Origin: Gammaproteobacteria bacterium
GTDB taxonomy: Bacteria > Pseudomonadota > Gammaproteobacteria > JAJPIJ01
Reading direction: 5' to 3'
DNA: 64,000 bases
Assembly: GCA_022071965.1 (NCBI GenBank)
Contig: JAJVIQ010000017.1
Span: forward strand, 1-64,000
Below are positions 1 through 10,859 of this stretch, piece by piece. The position numbers were made by a program, and so were the translations under genes. The number at the start of each line of letters is the position of its first letter. Positions within the stretch are counted from its first letter, which is position 1. The notes beneath the pieces were generated by a model. That model saw nothing but the letters and a program-made list of their open reading frames with translations, was not told where the DNA came from and searched no databases.

Positions 1-1
1 T

Positions 2-127
2 GGGGACAACGTGAAGCTGACGGTGAAGCTCATCAGCCCGATTGCGATGGAGGAGGGGCTGCGCTTTGCCATCCGCGAGGGCGGGCGCACGGTGGGCGCC
101 GGCGTCGTCGCCAGGATCATCGAGTAG
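2..127 (+). CDS. tuf: Elongation factor Tu, C-terminal end (partial)
   Basis: The last 41 codons of an EF-Tu gene whose 5' part lies before the window. The reading frame gives the conserved end of domain III ([15 protein letters not shown], ending in IIE). EF-Tu delivers aminoacyl-tRNA to the ribosome as a GTP complex. The stop TAG is 43 bases before rpsJ, matching the str/S10 arrangement in which tuf precedes the S10 operon. Only the C-terminus is visible, so copy number and intactness cannot be judged. Confidence 0.95.
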   Translation, partial: GDNVKLTVKLISPIAMEEGLRFAIREGGRTVGAGVVARIIE

Positions 128-170
128 CCGAGAGCCGGACATTGCGGAACAGCGCAGGTAGACAGAGAAA

Positions 171-482
171 ATGAATCAGCAAGTCATACGCATCCGGCTC
201 AAGGCCTTCGACCATCGGCTGATCGATCAGTCGACCAAGGAGATCGTCGAGACAGCCAAGCGCACCGGCGCCCAGGTCAGGGGCCCAATCCCGCTGCCGA
301 CGAAGATCGAGCGGTTTACCGTTTTGACTTCGCCGCACGTGGACAAGGATTCGCGTGACCAGTTCGAGTTGCGCACGCACAAGCGTCTGCTCGACATCGT
401 CAATCCGACGGACAAGACCGTCGATGCGCTGATGAAGCTCGAGCTGGCAGCCGGCGTCGATGTTCAGATCAAGTTGAATTGA
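171..482 (+). CDS. rpsJ: 30S ribosomal protein S10
   Basis: A full-length S10 of 103 residues. It starts with [14 protein letters not shown] and contains the typical [15 protein letters not shown] stretch. S10 sits in the head of the small subunit and also acts as NusE in antitermination. It opens the S10 operon here, right after tuf. No long leader separates it from tuf (43 bases), so the L4-responsive leader known in E. coli is not evident in this gap. Confidence 0.98.
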   Translation: MNQQVIRIRLKAFDHRLIDQSTKEIVETAKRTGAQVRGPIPLPTKIERFTVLTSPHVDKDSRDQFELRTHKRLLDIVNPTDKTVDALMKLELAAGVDVQIKLN

Positions 483-509
483 GAAGATTACGGATTCGGG
501 ACAGCCATC

Positions 510-1160
510 ATGACGCTTGGATTAGTCGGTCGGAAGTGCGGCATGACCACCCTCTTCAACGAAAGCGGTGCGTTGGTGCCCGTGACGGTGATTGAGGTGC
601 TGCCGAATCGCATCACCCAGGTGAAGTCGGTGGATTCCGACGGCTATCGTGCCGTGCAGGTCGCCTGGGGCCGGCGCAAGCAGAGTCACGTCAACAAGGC
701 GATGGCCGGTGTGTTCGCGAAGGCCAATGTGGAGGCCGGAGAGGGAACCTTCGAGCTGCGCCTGGGGAACGAGGAGGGCAAGGATTTCGCGCCGGGCCAG
801 CAGATTACGGTGGAGATATTCGCGGCCGGCCAGAAGGTTGACGTACAGGGCGCGACCATCGGCAAGGGCTTCGCCGGCACCATCAAGCGTCACCACTTCA
901 ACTCGCACGACGCCTCGCACGGCAACTCGGTATCACATCGCACGCCGGGTTCCACCGGGCAGCGCCAGACGCCGGGCCGCGTGTTCAAGGGCAAGAAGAT
1001 GTACGGCCACCTCGGCAACGTGAAACGCACGGCGCCGAATCTCGAGGTCGTTCGCGTCGACAAGGATCGCAACCTGATCATGGTAAAGGGCGCGGTCCCG
1101 GGCGCCCGCGGCGGCAGGCTGCTGGTCAGGCCGGCGGCGAAGGTGAAGAGGAAATCGTGA
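510..1160 (+). CDS. rplC: 50S ribosomal protein L3
   Basis: L3, 216 residues, a normal bacterial length. It starts [13 protein letters not shown] and carries the conserved [13 protein letters not shown] and SHGNSVSHR segments; the latter holds the Gln/Asn region that reaches toward the peptidyl transferase centre. It is one of the first proteins bound to 23S rRNA. It follows rpsJ by 27 bases, and its stop TGA shares one base with the rplD ATG, so the two genes are translationally coupled. Confidence 0.98.
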   Translation: MTLGLVGRKCGMTTLFNESGALVPVTVIEVLPNRITQVKSVDSDGYRAVQVAWGRRKQSHVNKAMAGVFAKANVEAGEGTFELRLGNEEGKDFAPGQQITVEIFAAGQKVDVQGATIGKGFAGTIKRHHFNSHDASHGNSVSHRTPGSTGQRQTPGRVFKGKKMYGHLGNVKRTAPNLEVVRVDKDRNLIMVKGAVPGARGGRLLVRPAAKVKRKS

Positions 1161-1777
1161 TGGATATCAGTATGCATACCACCAGCGGCAAGAAGGCGGG
1201 CAGCCTGACGGTGTCCGACGCGGTATTCGGCGCCGAATACAACGAGCCGCTCGTGCATCAGGTCGTCGTGGCATACATGAACGCCGCGCGCGCCGGCACC
1301 AAGGCCCAGAAGACGCGCGCGGAGGTGTCGGGCGGCAACGCCAAGCCGTTCAAGCAGAAGGGAACCGGCCGCGCGCGCGCTGGCACGACGCGCGGCCCGC
1401 TGTGGCGCACCGGTGGCCGCGCTTTCGCCGCTCGGCCGCGCAGCTACGAGCAGAAGGTCAATCGCAAGATGTACCGGCAGGCGATGCGGTCGATACTCTC
1501 GGAACTCATCCGGCAGGATCGCCTGTCGACCGTGGAGAGTTTCGCAGTCGATGCGCCGAAGACCAAGTCGCTGATTGCCCGCCTGAACGAAATGAAGACG
1601 GACAATGCGCTCATCATCATCGACAGCGAGGATCGCAACCTCTACCTGGCCGCGCGCAACGTCCCGCACGTGGATGTGGTGGAGGCGAGGCAGGTGGATC
1701 CGGTGAGTCTCATCAACTTCGAGAAGGTGCTGGTAACCAGGGCGGCGATGCAGCAACTGGAGGTACGTCTGTCATGA
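1160..1777 (+). CDS. rplD: 50S ribosomal protein L4
   Basis: L4, 205 residues from the ATG that overlaps the rplC stop; a GTG directly upstream is a weaker alternative. The long internal loop (about residues 45-100, [19 protein letters not shown]) is the arm that lines the exit tunnel. In E. coli L4 also represses the S10 operon by binding its leader; no such leader is evident here. The gene ends in an ATGA overlap with rplW. Confidence 0.97.
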   Translation: MDISMHTTSGKKAGSLTVSDAVFGAEYNEPLVHQVVVAYMNAARAGTKAQKTRAEVSGGNAKPFKQKGTGRARAGTTRGPLWRTGGRAFAARPRSYEQKVNRKMYRQAMRSILSELIRQDRLSTVESFAVDAPKTKSLIARLNEMKTDNALIIIDSEDRNLYLAARNVPHVDVVEARQVDPVSLINFEKVLVTRAAMQQLEVRLS

Positions 1778-2067
1778 ACCAGGAACAGCTGATCAACGTG
1801 CTCGTCTCCCCGCTGGTGTCGGAGAAGACGGCTCGCGCGATGGAGAACAATCAGTACGTGTTCGCGGTGCAGCCTCGCGCCACGAAGGACGAGGTCAGGA
1901 AGGCCGTAGAGCTCATGTTCAGGGTCGAGGTGGCTGCCGTTCAGATGGTGAACATCGCCGGCAAGCTGAAATCGTTCCGCGGCACGCCTGGTCGCCGCAA
2001 CGGCGTTCGCAAGGCCTACGTGAGGCTGAAGCCCGGCTTCAACATCCAATTCGGAGCGGCGCCCTGA
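1774..2067 (+). CDS. rplW: 50S ribosomal protein L23
   Basis: L23, 97 residues, starting [19 protein letters not shown]. It sits at the tunnel exit and docks trigger factor and SRP. The start was chosen at the ATG overlapping the rplD stop, because the longer frame-open stretch upstream is only the other-frame reading of rplD. The ending [13 protein letters not shown] is typical of the family. Confidence 0.97.
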   Translation: MNQEQLINVLVSPLVSEKTARAMENNQYVFAVQPRATKDEVRKAVELMFRVEVAAVQMVNIAGKLKSFRGTPGRRNGVRKAYVRLKPGFNIQFGAAP

Positions 2068-2099
2068 CGCGCGGCGTGCATCGATCCCAAGGACTGCGT

Positions 2100-2927
2100 A
2101 TGGCACTGATCAAAGTCAAACCGACATCGCCCGGCCGCCGGGCCGTCGTGAAGGTGGTGAGCCCGGAGTTGCACAAGGGCAAGCCGGTGGCGGCGCTTCT
2201 GGAGCGCAAGAACCGCTCGGGCGCGCGCAACCATTATGGCCGGCAGACCGTGCGTCACGTCGGCGGCGGGCACAAGCAGCATTACCGGCTGGTCGACTTC
2301 AAGCGCGACAAGGACGGAATTGCCGCGCGCGTCGAGCGTGTGGAGTACGACCCGAATCGCACGTCGCACATCGCGCTGCTGCTGTACGCCGACGGCGAAC
2401 GCCGCTACATCATCGCGCCAAAGGGCCTGAAGGCCGGCGACGCCATCATGTCCGGCATCGATGCGCCGATTGCTGTCGGCAGCGCCATGCCGCTGCGGAA
2501 CATCCCGGTTGGCACCACCGTGCACTGCGTCGAGCTCAAACCGGGCCGCGGCGCGCAGATGGGCCGTGCAGCCGGCGCGGCCATCCAGCTGGTGGCGCGC
2601 GAGGGCGCCTACGCCACGCTCCGCATGCGCTCGGGCGAGACGCGCAGGGTTCCCGTCGACTGCCGCGCCACCGTTGGCGAGGTCGGCAATGCGGAGCATT
2701 CGCTGCGCAACCTCGGCAAGGCGGGCGCCAATCGCTGGCGCGGTGTCCGGCCGACGGTTCGCGGCGTGGTGATGAATCCCGTGGACCATCCGCACGGCGG
2801 CGGCGAGGGCAAATCCTCCGGCGGACGCCACCCGGTGACGCCGCACGGCGTGCCGACCAAGGGTTACAAGACCCGCAAGAACAAGCGTACCGCGGGCATG
2901 ATTGTTCGCCGTCGCAACGACAAGTAA
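2100..2927 (+). CDS. rplB: 50S ribosomal protein L2
   Basis: L2, 275 residues, starting [14 protein letters not shown]. It has the conserved GGGHKQHYR and the C-terminal [19 protein letters not shown] region containing the histidine close to the peptidyl transferase centre. A GTG 24 bases upstream is in frame, but would add eight residues that L2 proteins do not have. L2 is needed for subunit association. It lies 32 bases after rplW. Confidence 0.98.
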   Translation: MALIKVKPTSPGRRAVVKVVSPELHKGKPVAALLERKNRSGARNHYGRQTVRHVGGGHKQHYRLVDFKRDKDGIAARVERVEYDPNRTSHIALLLYADGERRYIIAPKGLKAGDAIMSGIDAPIAVGSAMPLRNIPVGTTVHCVELKPGRGAQMGRAAGAAIQLVAREGAYATLRMRSGETRRVPVDCRATVGEVGNAEHSLRNLGKAGANRWRGVRPTVRGVVMNPVDHPHGGGEGKSSGGRHPVTPHGVPTKGYKTRKNKRTAGMIVRRRNDK

Positions 2928-2937
2928 GGGGTAGACC

Positions 2938-3213
2938 GTGCCACGTTCAGTCAAGAAGGGACCGTTCGTCGATCATCACCTCGCCGCCAAGGTGGACAAG
3001 GCGCGCGCCAACAACGACAAGCGTCCGATCAAGACATGGTCGCGCCGGTCGGTGGTGCTGCCCGACATGGTCGGCTTCACGATACAGGTGCACAACGGCA
3101 AGCAGCACATCCCCGTGTACGTATCGGAGAACATGGTGGGCCACAAGCTTGGTGAGTTCGCCGCCACGCGCACCTTCCGCGGCCATACGGCCGACAAGAA
3201 GGCGAAGGCCTGA
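2938..3213 (+). CDS. rpsS: 30S ribosomal protein S19
   Basis: S19, 91 residues, with a GTG start just after a GGGGT ribosome-binding site. It shows [11 protein letters not shown] at the N-terminus and the basic [15 protein letters not shown] segment. It forms a complex with S13 in the 30S head near the A-site tRNA. Spacing to rplB is 10 bases. Confidence 0.97.
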   Translation: MPRSVKKGPFVDHHLAAKVDKARANNDKRPIKTWSRRSVVLPDMVGFTIQVHNGKQHIPVYVSENMVGHKLGEFAATRTFRGHTADKKAKA

Positions 3214-3227
3214 AGGAGGAACCGCAT

Positions 3228-3560
3228 ATGGCAACCACGGCAAAGTATCGCAATGCCCGCATCTCCGCGCAGAAGCTGCGCCTGGTTGCGGATCAGGTGC
3301 GCGGGCTTCCCGTCGAGCGCGCCATCAATCTGTTGAGCTTCAGCAACAAAAAGGCCGCCGGCATCATCAAGAAGTGCCTCGAATCGGCCATCGCCAATGC
3401 CGAGCACAACGACGCGGCGGACATCGACGAGCTGAAGGTCACGACAATTTTCGTGGACGAGGGGCCGTCGATGAAGCGCATCATGAGCCGTGCGCGCGGA
3501 CGGGCCGACCGCATCACCAAGCGCATGTCGCACGTCACCATCGCGGTGTCGGAAAGATAA
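3228..3560 (+). CDS. rplV: 50S ribosomal protein L22
   Basis: L22, 110 residues, preceded by a strong AAGGAGGA ribosome-binding site. The [20 protein letters not shown] start and the C-terminal hairpin region (RARGRADRI with MSHVTI) are the parts that line the exit tunnel and interact with macrolides in studied species. Fourth gene before the end of the S10 operon. Confidence 0.97.
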   Translation: MATTAKYRNARISAQKLRLVADQVRGLPVERAINLLSFSNKKAAGIIKKCLESAIANAEHNDAADIDELKVTTIFVDEGPSMKRIMSRARGRADRITKRMSHVTIAVSER

Positions 3561-3575
3561 GAGGCGGAAGACGCA

Positions 3576-4259
3576 ATGGGACAGAAAGTACACCCGACCG
3601 GTATACGGCTCGGCATCGTCAAGGATTGGACGTCGACGTGGTATGCCGACTCCAGGCACTATGCCAACTACCTGAACACCGACATCAAGGTACGTGAGTT
3701 CCTGCGGAAGCAGTTGGCGCATGCCTCGGTGAGCCGCATTCAGATCGAACGCCCGGCTCACAACGCGCGCATCGTGATCCATACCGCGCGTCCGGGCATC
3801 GTGATCGGCAAGAAGGGCGAGGACATCGAAGTCCTGCGCAAGAAGGTCTCGGTGATGATGAGCGTGCCCGTCACGATCAACGTCGAGGAAATCCGCAAGC
3901 CGGAGCTCGATGCGTACCTGGTGGCCGAGAGCATCGCGCATCAGTTGGAGAAGCGGATCATGTTCCGCCGCGCCATGAAGCGTGCGGTGCAGAATTCCAT
4001 GCGCCTGGGTGCCCAGGGCATCAAGGTGACGGTGGCCGGCAGGCTGAACGGTGCCGAGATCGCGCGCACCGAGTGGTACCGAGAGGGTCGCGTGCCCCTG
4101 CACACGCTGCGCGCGGATATCGATTTCGGTTTCGCCGAGGCGCAAACCACCTATGGCGTCATCGGCGTGAAGGTCTGGATCTTCAAGGGCGAGATTCTGG
4201 ACAGCGGCGGCGCAACCGAGGTGGCGAAGACCGAAGCCGAAGTGGCGGCCGAGGGCTAG
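3576..4259 (+). CDS. rpsC: 30S ribosomal protein S3
   Basis: S3, 227 residues. It begins [18 protein letters not shown] and carries a KH domain with the GxxG-type loop ([15 protein letters not shown], about residues 70-85) and the C-terminal domain with [16 protein letters not shown]3 lies at the mRNA entry site of the 30S subunit. Length and order (after rplV, before rplP) are standard. Confidence 0.98.
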   Translation: MGQKVHPTGIRLGIVKDWTSTWYADSRHYANYLNTDIKVREFLRKQLAHASVSRIQIERPAHNARIVIHTARPGIVIGKKGEDIEVLRKKVSVMMSVPVTINVEEIRKPELDAYLVAESIAHQLEKRIMFRRAMKRAVQNSMRLGAQGIKVTVAGRLNGAEIARTEWYREGRVPLHTLRADIDFGFAEAQTTYGVIGVKVWIFKGEILDSGGATEVAKTEAEVAAEG

Positions 4260-4281
4260 GGATTCCTGAGAGGATTGTGTC

Positions 4282-4695
4282 GTGCTCCAACCCAAGAACA
4301 CGAAATACAGAAAGCAGCACAAGATGCGCAACCGCGGCCTGGCTCAGGCCGGCGCGCGCGTCAGCTTCGGCGAGTTCGGGCTGAAGGCGCTCGAGAACGG
4401 TCGCATCACGGCCCGGCAGATCGAGGCCGCGCGCCGTGTGATCACCCGCCAGATGAAACGCGGCGGCAAGGTCTGGATCCGCGTATTCCCGGACAAACCG
4501 ATCACGCGCAAGCCGCTGGAGGTGCGCATGGGCAACGGCAAGGGCAGCGTGGAGTACTGGGTTGCACAGATCCAGCCGGGCAGGGTGCTGTATGAGCTGG
4601 AGGGGGTCTCCGAGGCCGAGGCGCGCGAAGCGTTCCGCCTTGCCGCCGCGAAGCTCCCGGTCAAGACCTCGTTTACCATACGGACGGTGCTGTGA
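4282..4695 (+). CDS. rplP: 50S ribosomal protein L16
   Basis: L16, 137 residues, GTG start giving [14 protein letters not shown]. The segment around [20 protein letters not shown] is the loop that approaches the A- and P-site tRNAs. L16 is a late-assembling 50S protein. Its TGA overlaps the ATG of rpmC by one base. Confidence 0.97.
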   Translation: MLQPKNTKYRKQHKMRNRGLAQAGARVSFGEFGLKALENGRITARQIEAARRVITRQMKRGGKVWIRVFPDKPITRKPLEVRMGNGKGSVEYWVAQIQPGRVLYELEGVSEAEAREAFRLAAAKLPVKTSFTIRTVL

Positions 4696-4898
4696 TGCGT
4701 ACCAGCGAATTGCGCCAGAAGAGCGCCAAGGAACTCAGCGATCTACTGATCGATCTGCGCCGGGAGCAGTTCAGCCTGCGCATGCAGCAGGGTAGTGGAC
4801 AGGCAGCGCGTCCCAGCCGGATCCGGTCGTTGCGCAGGGACATCGCGCGCATCAAGACGATCCAGAACGAAGAGAACAGCAAGGGTGGTGCGAAATGA
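4695..4898 (+). CDS. rpmC: 50S ribosomal protein L29
   Basis: L29, 67 residues, a mostly helical protein starting [21 protein letters not shown]. The ATG shares a base with the rplP stop; the GTG three bases earlier is in frame but less likely. It ends in an ATGA overlap with rpsQ. L29 sits next to L23 at the exit tunnel. Confidence 0.97.
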   Translation: MRTSELRQKSAKELSDLLIDLRREQFSLRMQQGSGQAARPSRIRSLRRDIARIKTIQNEENSKGGAK

Positions 4899-5170
4899 CG
4901 ACCGAGGCCACGAACCAGGTCAATCGGCGCGTGCTGGTCGGCGAGGTAGTCAGCACCAAGATGGACAAGACGATCGCCGTTCGGGTCGACCGCATGGTGG
5001 CGCACCCGATCTACAAGAAATACGTGCGCAAGAGCACGAAGTTCCTCGCTCACGACGAGGGCAACGAATGTCGGGAAGGCGACACGGTCGCGATCGAGGA
5101 ATGCCGTCCGCTGTCCAAGCGCAAGAGCTGGCGGCTTCAAAGGATTATTGAGCGCGCGGTGCCGGCCTGA
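4895..5170 (+). CDS. rpsQ: 30S ribosomal protein S17
   Basis: S17, 91 residues, an OB-fold 16S rRNA-binding protein. Visible signatures are [16 protein letters not shown] and [30 protein letters not shown]. The last gene of the S10 operon; rplN follows after 42 bases, the usual boundary with the spc operon, although no terminator is seen in the gap. Confidence 0.97.
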   Translation: MTTEATNQVNRRVLVGEVVSTKMDKTIAVRVDRMVAHPIYKKYVRKSTKFLAHDEGNECREGDTVAIEECRPLSKRKSWRLQRIIERAVPA

Positions 5171-5212
5171 AGGTAAGGGCGCCGCGCCGACAGGTTCTAC
5201 GGGAGACGACCG

Positions 5213-5581
5213 ATGATACAGATGACCACCATGCTGGACGCCGCCGACAACAGCGGCGCGCGCCGCCTGATGTGCATCAAGGTGATTAAGGGGTCCAAGG
5301 CCCGCTATGCCAACATTGGCGACATCATCAAGGTGACGGTGAAGGAAGCCGCGCCCCAAGGCAAGGTGAAGAAGGGCGAGGTCTTCAACGCCGTTGTCGT
5401 GCGGACCCGCAAGGGAGTGCGTCGTCCCGATGGTTCGGTGATCCGCTTCGACGGCAACGCGGCCGTTCTGCTGGACAAGCAGATGCAGCCGATCGGCACG
5501 CGCATCTTTGGGCCGGTGACCCGCGAGCTGCGCAGCGAGCGGTTCATGCGCATCGTTTCGTTGGCGCCGGAAGTGTTGTGA
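5213..5581 (+). CDS. rplN: 50S ribosomal protein L14
   Basis: L14, 122 residues, starting [24 protein letters not shown], a highly conserved beginning. It forms an intersubunit bridge with the 30S. First gene of the spc operon. A purine-rich GGGAGACGA precedes the ATG. Confidence 0.98.
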   Translation: MIQMTTMLDAADNSGARRLMCIKVIKGSKARYANIGDIIKVTVKEAAPQGKVKKGEVFNAVVVRTRKGVRRPDGSVIRFDGNAAVLLDKQMQPIGTRIFGPVTRELRSERFMRIVSLAPEVL

Positions 5582-5597
5582 GCCAGGTCATGCAATC

Positions 5598-5915
5598 ATG
5601 AAGAAGATTCGAAAAGGCGACGAGGTGATGGTCCTGACGGGCCGCAACAGGAGCACTCGCGGCAAGGTGCTGCGCGTGCTCGACGACGAGCGGGTCGTCG
5701 TAGAGGGTGTCAACCTCGTGAAGCGCCACACGCGCCCGAACCCGCAGATGGGACAGCCCGGCGGCATCATCGAGAAGGAGGCCCCGATCCACGTATCCAA
5801 TGTGGCCGTCTACAACGCCGCTACGGGCAAGGCCGATCGGGTGGGCTTCAAGACGCTTGAGGACGGGCGCAAGGTGCGGTTCTTCAAGTCCAGCGGCGAA
5901 GTCGTGGACATTTAA
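5598..5915 (+). CDS. rplX: 50S ribosomal protein L24
   Basis: L24, 105 residues, KOW-domain protein starting [24 protein letters not shown]. The conserved [14 protein letters not shown] segment follows. L24 is one of the two assembly-initiating 50S proteins. It lies 16 bases after rplN. Confidence 0.97.
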   Translation: MKKIRKGDEVMVLTGRNRSTRGKVLRVLDDERVVVEGVNLVKRHTRPNPQMGQPGGIIEKEAPIHVSNVAVYNAATGKADRVGFKTLEDGRKVRFFKSSGEVVDI

Positions 5916-5927
5916 GGGGTCAGTCCC

Positions 5928-6470
5928 ATGGCAAGATTGCAGGATCACTATCGCGAAAAGGTCGTGCCGGCGCTGATGAAGCAGTTCGGCTTCCGCAGCC
6001 CCGTGCAGGTGCCGCGCATTGTCAAGGTCACGCTCAACATGGGTGTGGGCGAGGCGGTCAATGACAAGAAGATCATCGAACACGCGGTTGAGAACATGAC
6101 GCAGATCGCCGGCCAGAAGCCGGTCGTGACCAAGGCCCGCAAGTCCGTCGCCAATTTCAAGGTACGCGAGAACTGGCCCGTGGGCGTGATGGTCACCCTG
6201 CGCCGCGGGCGCATGTACGAGTTTCTCGATCGCCTCATCAATGTGGCGATACCGCGCATCCGGGATTTCCGTGGCCTCAGCCCGAGATCCTTCGACGGCC
6301 GCGGCAATTACACGATGGGCGTGAAGGAGCAGATCATTTTCCCCGAGATCGATTTCGACAAGATCGACGCGATTCGTGGCATGGATATCTGCATCAGCAC
6401 CAACGCGCGTAACGACGAGCTCGGGCGCGCTTTGCTGACCGCCTTCAACTTGCCGTTGCGCAATCAGTAG
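5928..6470 (+). CDS. rplE: 50S ribosomal protein L5
   Basis: L5, 180 residues, starting [21 protein letters not shown]. It shows [29 protein letters not shown] and [10 protein letters not shown]5 binds 5S rRNA and contacts S13 across the subunit interface. Standard length and position between rplX and rpsN. Confidence 0.98.
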   Translation: MARLQDHYREKVVPALMKQFGFRSPVQVPRIVKVTLNMGVGEAVNDKKIIEHAVENMTQIAGQKPVVTKARKSVANFKVRENWPVGVMVTLRRGRMYEFLDRLINVAIPRIRDFRGLSPRSFDGRGNYTMGVKEQIIFPEIDFDKIDAIRGMDICISTNARNDELGRALLTAFNLPLRNQ

Positions 6471-6488
6471 AGGAGCAGGACCAAAGCC

Positions 6489-6794
6489 ATGGCCAAGCTA
6501 TCCATGAAGAACCGCGAGCAGAAGCGCATCGACCTCGTCAAGAAGATGAAGGCCAAGCGCGACATGCTGCGCGACAAGATCAGGAACATGTCGCTTAGCG
6601 ACGAGGAGCGCGACGCGGCACGGCTGGTGCTACAGAAGATGCCGCGTGATTCCAGCCCGGTTCGGGTCCGCAACCGCTGCCGCATCACCGGCCGCAGCCG
6701 CGGTTATTACCGCAAGTTCGGACTGTCGCGCAGCAAGTTGCGCAAGGCTGCGATGCGCGGAGATGTCCCGGGCCTCGTGAAGGCCAGTTGGTAA
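6489..6794 (+). CDS. rpsN: 30S ribosomal protein S14
   Basis: S14, 101 residues: the long, zinc-free form, since the usual CxxC pairs of the short form are absent. The C-terminal half shows [22 protein letters not shown]14 assembles late into the 30S head. It is followed by rpsH after 32 bases. Confidence 0.97.
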   Translation: MAKLSMKNREQKRIDLVKKMKAKRDMLRDKIRNMSLSDEERDAARLVLQKMPRDSSPVRVRNRCRITGRSRGYYRKFGLSRSKLRKAAMRGDVPGLVKASW

Positions 6795-6826
6795 ACCGAG
6801 TCCAGGCGCAACGGAAGACACAGAAA

Positions 6827-7222
6827 ATGAGTTTGCAAGACCCGATCAGCGACATGCTCACGCGCATACGCAACGCGCAGGCCGCCACCAAGCAGACGGT
6901 TGCCATGCCCTCGTCCACTCGCAAGGTGGCTATCGCGAAGGTCCTGAAGGATGAGGGCTACATAGCCGATTACAGTGTCGCGCCCGTGGAGGGCAAGCTG
7001 ACGCTGACCGTCACGCTCAAGTATTACGAGGGCAAGCCTGTGATCGAGTCGCTTCGGCGCGTGAGTCGGCCGGGACTGCGCATTTACCGCGGCAAGAGTG
7101 AGTTGCCAAAGGTGATTGGCGGCCTGGGCGTGGCCATAGTTTCGACCTCTCGTGGGCTGATGACGGATCGCGCCGCGCGCGCGCAGGGCATTGGCGGCGA
7201 GATCATTTGCTACGTTTCCTAA
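6827..7222 (+). CDS. rpsH: 30S ribosomal protein S8
   Basis: S8, 131 residues, start [18 protein letters not shown]. An in-frame GTG 39 bases upstream overlaps rpsN and would add residues the family lacks, so the internal ATG is preferred. In E. coli S8 binds 16S rRNA helix 21 and also represses the spc operon at rplE; whether the same control exists here cannot be seen by eye. Confidence 0.97.
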   Translation: MSLQDPISDMLTRIRNAQAATKQTVAMPSSTRKVAIAKVLKDEGYIADYSVAPVEGKLTLTVTLKYYEGKPVIESLRRVSRPGLRIYRGKSELPKVIGGLGVAIVSTSRGLMTDRAARAQGIGGEIICYVS

Positions 7223-7241
7223 TTGAACAGAGCGCAGTGAC

Positions 7242-7775
7242 ATGTCACGGGTAGCCAAGAGACCAATCAAGATTCCCAGGGGCGTTGAGGTGAAGATCGA
7301 CGGCAGGGACGTCGCCGTGAAGGGCGCCAAGGGCGCCATGACGCACCGGGTTCCGGCGGCCGTGGACGTGACGCTGGAAGGCGACAGCCTGCAGGTGAAG
7401 ATGGCGGAGTCGAGCAAGCGCGCGAGCATGTTCGCCGGCACGACGCGTGCCCTGCTCAACAATCTGGTGGCCGGGGTATCGTCGGGTTTCGAGCGCAGGC
7501 TCGAGATCAACGGTGTGGGGTATCGCGCCGCGGTGCAGGGCAAGAGCCTCAACCTGACGCTGGGTTTCTCGCATCCGATCAGCTTCGCAATCCCAGAAGG
7601 GATATCGATCGAGACTCCCAGCCAGACGGAGATAGTCGTAAAGGGCATGAACAAGCAGCTCGTTGGCGAGGTGGCGGCGAAGATCCGCGCGTACCGGCCG
7701 CCGGAGCCCTACAAGGGCAAAGGCGTGAAGTACGCGAACGAAACCATCCTGCGCAAGGAGGCCAAGAAGACCTGA
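7242..7775 (+). CDS. rplF: 50S ribosomal protein L6
   Basis: L6, 177 residues, two tandem alpha/beta domains. Signatures: [21 protein letters not shown], a central [14 protein letters not shown] and the C-terminal [17 protein letters not shown]6 lies near the sarcin-ricin loop and the EF-G binding site. Confidence 0.98.
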   Translation: MSRVAKRPIKIPRGVEVKIDGRDVAVKGAKGAMTHRVPAAVDVTLEGDSLQVKMAESSKRASMFAGTTRALLNNLVAGVSSGFERRLEINGVGYRAAVQGKSLNLTLGFSHPISFAIPEGISIETPSQTEIVVKGMNKQLVGEVAAKIRAYRPPEPYKGKGVKYANETILRKEAKKT

Positions 7776-7799
7776 TCGGTCTCGAGGTAAACAGCAGCC

Positions 7800-8159
7800 A
7801 TGACAATCAGCAAGAATGAAGGCCGCATTCGCCGCGCAGCGCGCGGGCGGGCGAAGATCAAGTCTCTGGATATGCACAGGCTGTCGGTGCACCGTACTCC
7901 CCGTCACATTTACGCGCAGGTCTTTGCCCCCGGCAGCTTCAATGTCGTGGCGAGCGCCTCGACGGTCGGCAAGGCCATGCGCGGGCAGCTCGGGGGCGGC
8001 GGAAACGTCGCAGCCGCGGCCGCAGTGGGCAAGCTCATCGCGGAACGTGCCAGGTCGGCCGGCATTTCCCGGGTTGCATTCGACCGTTCCGGTTACAAAT
8101 ATCACGGCCGCATCAAGGCACTCGCTGACGCCGCACGCGAGTCCGGGCTGGAGTTCTAG
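7800..8159 (+). CDS. rplR: 50S ribosomal protein L18
   Basis: L18, 119 residues. It binds 5S rRNA together with L5 and L25. The basic N-terminus ([12 protein letters not shown]) and the segment [11 protein letters not shown] match the family; the C-terminus [24 protein letters not shown] is diagnostic. Confidence 0.97.
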   Translation: MTISKNEGRIRRAARGRAKIKSLDMHRLSVHRTPRHIYAQVFAPGSFNVVASASTVGKAMRGQLGGGGNVAAAAAVGKLIAERARSAGISRVAFDRSGYKYHGRIKALADAARESGLEF

Positions 8160-8193
8160 ACAAAGCGGGCAGGATCCGATTGGGAGTTGATGA

Positions 8194-8700
8194 ATGAGCG
8201 CCACAGGTACCCTAGACAACACCGATGGTTTGCGCGAGAAACTCGTCGCGGTGAACCGCGTCGCCAAGGTCGTGAAGGGAGGCCGTATATTCAGCTTTGC
8301 AGCACTGACAGTGGTAGGTGACGGCGAGGGTCGCATCGGGATGGGGCGCGGCAAGGCGCGCGAGGTGCCGGCGGCCATATCCAAGGCCATGGAGGCGGCG
8401 CGCCGCGATCTGCGCGCCGTCGCGTTGAGCGGCCGGACCATCCCCTACGCGGTGGTGGGGCAGCACGGGTCGGCCAAGGTCTACATGCAACCGGCATCCG
8501 AAGGCACCGGCGTGATCGCCGGCGGTGCCATGCGCGCGGTGTTCGATGTGCTCGGGGTGCAGGACGTACTGGCCAAGTGCATCGGGAATTCCAATCCCAT
8601 CAACGTCGTCCGCGCGACCATCGACGGCTTGCGCTCCATGCGCGATGCGGAGCACTACGCAACGAAGCGCGGCCTGGCGGTCGAAGAGATTTCGGGCTGA
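8194..8700 (+). CDS. rpsE: 30S ribosomal protein S5
   Basis: S5, 168 residues. It contains the double-stranded RNA-binding-like N-terminal domain ([25 protein letters not shown]) and the C-terminal domain with [21 protein letters not shown]5 is a fidelity protein in the 30S body. Six bases separate it from rpmD. Confidence 0.98.
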   Translation: MSATGTLDNTDGLREKLVAVNRVAKVVKGGRIFSFAALTVVGDGEGRIGMGRGKAREVPAAISKAMEAARRDLRAVALSGRTIPYAVVGQHGSAKVYMQPASEGTGVIAGGAMRAVFDVLGVQDVLAKCIGNSNPINVVRATIDGLRSMRDAEHYATKRGLAVEEISG

Positions 8701-8705
8701 TTCAC

Positions 8706-8906
8706 ATGGCGACGAAAACAGCGAAAAAGGCGGGCACCATCAAGGTCACCCAGACGAAGAGCAGCAATGGTCGCCTGGAAGGCCACAAGGCGTGCGTGCG
8801 CGGCTTGGGTTTGCGCCGTATCGGCCATAGTGTCGAAGTCCAGGACACCCCGGCCAACCGCGGCATGATCAGCAGGGTCTCCTACATGCTCAAGGTCGAG
8901 GAATAG
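8706..8906 (+). CDS. rpmD: 50S ribosomal protein L30
   Basis: L30, 66 residues, starting [20 protein letters not shown] and showing [20 protein letters not shown]. The start was chosen just after the rpsE stop; the longer open frame upstream is the other-frame reading of rpsE. Confidence 0.96.
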   Translation: MATKTAKKAGTIKVTQTKSSNGRLEGHKACVRGLGLRRIGHSVEVQDTPANRGMISRVSYMLKVEE

Positions 8907-8908
8907 TC

Positions 8909-9343
8909 ATGCGACTGAATACAATCAGACCCGCCGCGGGTGCCAGGATCAAGCGGACCCGTGTCGGGCTCGGCACCGGTTCCGGCGTCGGCAAGACCGC
9001 GGGCCGCGGCCACAAGGGGCAGCACGCCCGCGCTGGCGGCTATCACAGGGTCGGCTTCGAGGGCGGGCAGATGCCGATCCAGCGCCGGCTTCCGAAGTTC
9101 GGATTCAAGTCGATGACGGCGGCGGAGACCGCGGAGGTGCGTCTCGGCGACCTTGGCAAGGTGAAGGAGCCGATCATTGACATCAAGGCCCTGCAGGCCG
9201 CCGGACTGGTGCACGCCGGCGCCAGGCGCGTCCGCGTTTTTCTGCGCGGCGAACTTGCGAACGCGGTATCCGTGAAAGGTCTGATCCTGACCAAGGGCGC
9301 CCGCGCGGCCATCGAGAAGGCCGGCGGAAAGATCGAGATCTGA
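8909..9343 (+). CDS. rplO: 50S ribosomal protein L15
   Basis: L15, 144 residues. It has the glycine-rich basic N-terminus ([20 protein letters not shown], then KGQHARAGG) and the [17 protein letters not shown] signature. L15 is a late-assembly 50S protein. Two bases separate it from rpmD and one base from secY. Confidence 0.97.
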   Translation: MRLNTIRPAAGARIKRTRVGLGTGSGVGKTAGRGHKGQHARAGGYHRVGFEGGQMPIQRRLPKFGFKSMTAAETAEVRLGDLGKVKEPIIDIKALQAAGLVHAGARRVRVFLRGELANAVSVKGLILTKGARAAIEKAGGKIEI

Positions 9344-9344
9344 T

Positions 9345-10685
9345 TTGTCCGCCACGACCGCCAACACCGGACTCACGCTGGGCAGCGTCGGCAAGCTGAC
9401 GGAGCTGCGTGAGCGGCTTCTGTTTCTGCTGGGGGCGCTGGTCGTCTACCGGATCTGCACCCATGTGCCGGTACCGGGCATCAATCCAGTCGCGCTGGCG
9501 GAGCTGTTCGAGTCCCAGCGCGGCGGCATCCTGGACATGTTCAACATGTTCTCCGGCGGCGCGCTGCAGCGATTCTCCGTCTGCGCGCTGGGCATCATGC
9601 CGTACATCTCGGCCTCCATCATCGTCCAGCTGATGGGCTACATATATCCGCCTTGGGAACAGCTGAAGAAGGAAGGCGAGCAGGGCCGCCGCAAGCTGAC
9701 GCAGTATGCGCGGGTGGGCACGGTCATACTCGCCGCCTTCCAGGCCTTCGGCGTGGCGGTGATGCTCGAGGCGCAGCACGCGGGCAACCTGAATCTCGTC
9801 GTCAACCCGGGCATCGCCTTCAAGGTCACCGCGGTGACCAGCCTGGTGACCGGAACCATGTTCCTGATGTGGCTGGGCGAGCAGATCACCGAGCGGGGCA
9901 TAGGCAACGGAATCTCGATACTGATCTTCGCCGGTATCGTCGCCGGACTGCCGCGGGCGGTCGGGAGCACACTGGAGCTGGCGCGCACCGGGCAGCTGAA
10001 CTTCCTGCTGGTGGTCATGATACTCACGGTCGTCCTGGTCGTCACCGGCCTGGTGATCTTCATCGAGCGCGGACAGCGCCGCATCACCGTGAACTACGCC
10101 AAGCGACAGGTGGGCAACCGGGTCTATGCCGGCCAGGCCAGCCACCTGCCGCTCAAGATCAACATGTCCGGCGTGATCCCGCCGATCTTCGCCTCCAGCC
10201 TGATACTGTTCCCGTCGACCCTGGGCAGCTGGTTCGGTTCGACCGAGGGGATGGGATGGCTGGCGACGCTGTCGAATTCGCTGTCGCCGGGTCAGCCGCT
10301 GTACATACTGTTGTACGCGCTCGCCATCGTGTTCTTCTGCTTCTTCTACACGGCCATCGTGTTCAATCCGAAGGAAACGGCCGAGAACCTGAAGAAGTCG
10401 GGCGCCTTCGTCCCTGGCATACGGCCGGGCGAGCACACGGCCAGGTATATCGACGGCGTGATGACGCGGCTTACGCTGGTTGGAGCCATCTACATCACGC
10501 TGGTGTGCCTGCTCCCGGAGATCATGATCTGGAAGCTGAGCGTGCCATTTTATTTTGGCGGCACCTCACTGCTGATCATCGTGGTCGTGGTCATGGATTT
10601 CATGGCGCAGGTGCAGGCGCACCTGATGTCGCATCAATACGAAGGCCTGCTCAAGAAGGCCAACCTGAAGGGTTCACGGCGCTAG
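9345..10685 (+). CDS. secY: Preprotein translocase subunit SecY
   Basis: SecY, 446 residues, about ten membrane segments, the channel subunit of the Sec translocase in the inner membrane. Recognisable parts are [11 protein letters not shown] near the N-terminus, the plug region [35 protein letters not shown] and the cytoplasmic loop [20 protein letters not shown]. The likely start is TTG, one base after the rplO stop and therefore probably translationally coupled; no ATG lies where the family begins. It is co-transcribed with the spc operon. Confidence 0.97.
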   Translation: MSATTANTGLTLGSVGKLTELRERLLFLLGALVVYRICTHVPVPGINPVALAELFESQRGGILDMFNMFSGGALQRFSVCALGIMPYISASIIVQLMGYIYPPWEQLKKEGEQGRRKLTQYARVGTVILAAFQAFGVAVMLEAQHAGNLNLVVNPGIAFKVTAVTSLVTGTMFLMWLGEQITERGIGNGISILIFAGIVAGLPRAVGSTLELARTGQLNFLLVVMILTVVLVVTGLVIFIERGQRRITVNYAKRQVGNRVYAGQASHLPLKINMSGVIPPIFASSLILFPSTLGSWFGSTEGMGWLATLSNSLSPGQPLYILLYALAIVFFCFFYTAIVFNPKETAENLKKSGAFVPGIRPGEHTARYIDGVMTRLTLVGAIYITLVCLLPEIMIWKLSVPFYFGGTSLLIIVVVVMDFMAQVQAHLMSHQYEGLLKKANLKGSRR

Positions 10686-10720
10686 GGCCGTCCGGCCGCA
10701 GGCCGCTGGAGGAAGGTGTC

Positions 10721-10834
10721 ATGAAGGTCAGAGCATCAGTGAAAACGATATGCCGCAATTGCCGCATCATCCGCCGCAAGCGGGTTGTGCGCGTCATTTG
10801 CACGAATCCCAAGCACAAGCAGCGCCAGGGTTGA
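10721..10834 (+). CDS. rpmJ: 50S ribosomal protein L36
   Basis: L36, 37 residues, preceded by GGAGGAAGG. It is the zinc-ribbon form: CRNC near the start plus a later Cys and His (about residues 11, 14, 27 and 32). The gene is short and is hidden inside a longer open frame that overlaps secY in another frame. It lies between secY and rpsM as in other Gammaproteobacteria. Confidence 0.96.
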   Translation: MKVRASVKTICRNCRIIRRKRVVRVICTNPKHKQRQG

Positions 10835-10859
10835 GGCGGGGCGAGCGAGCTAATACGAT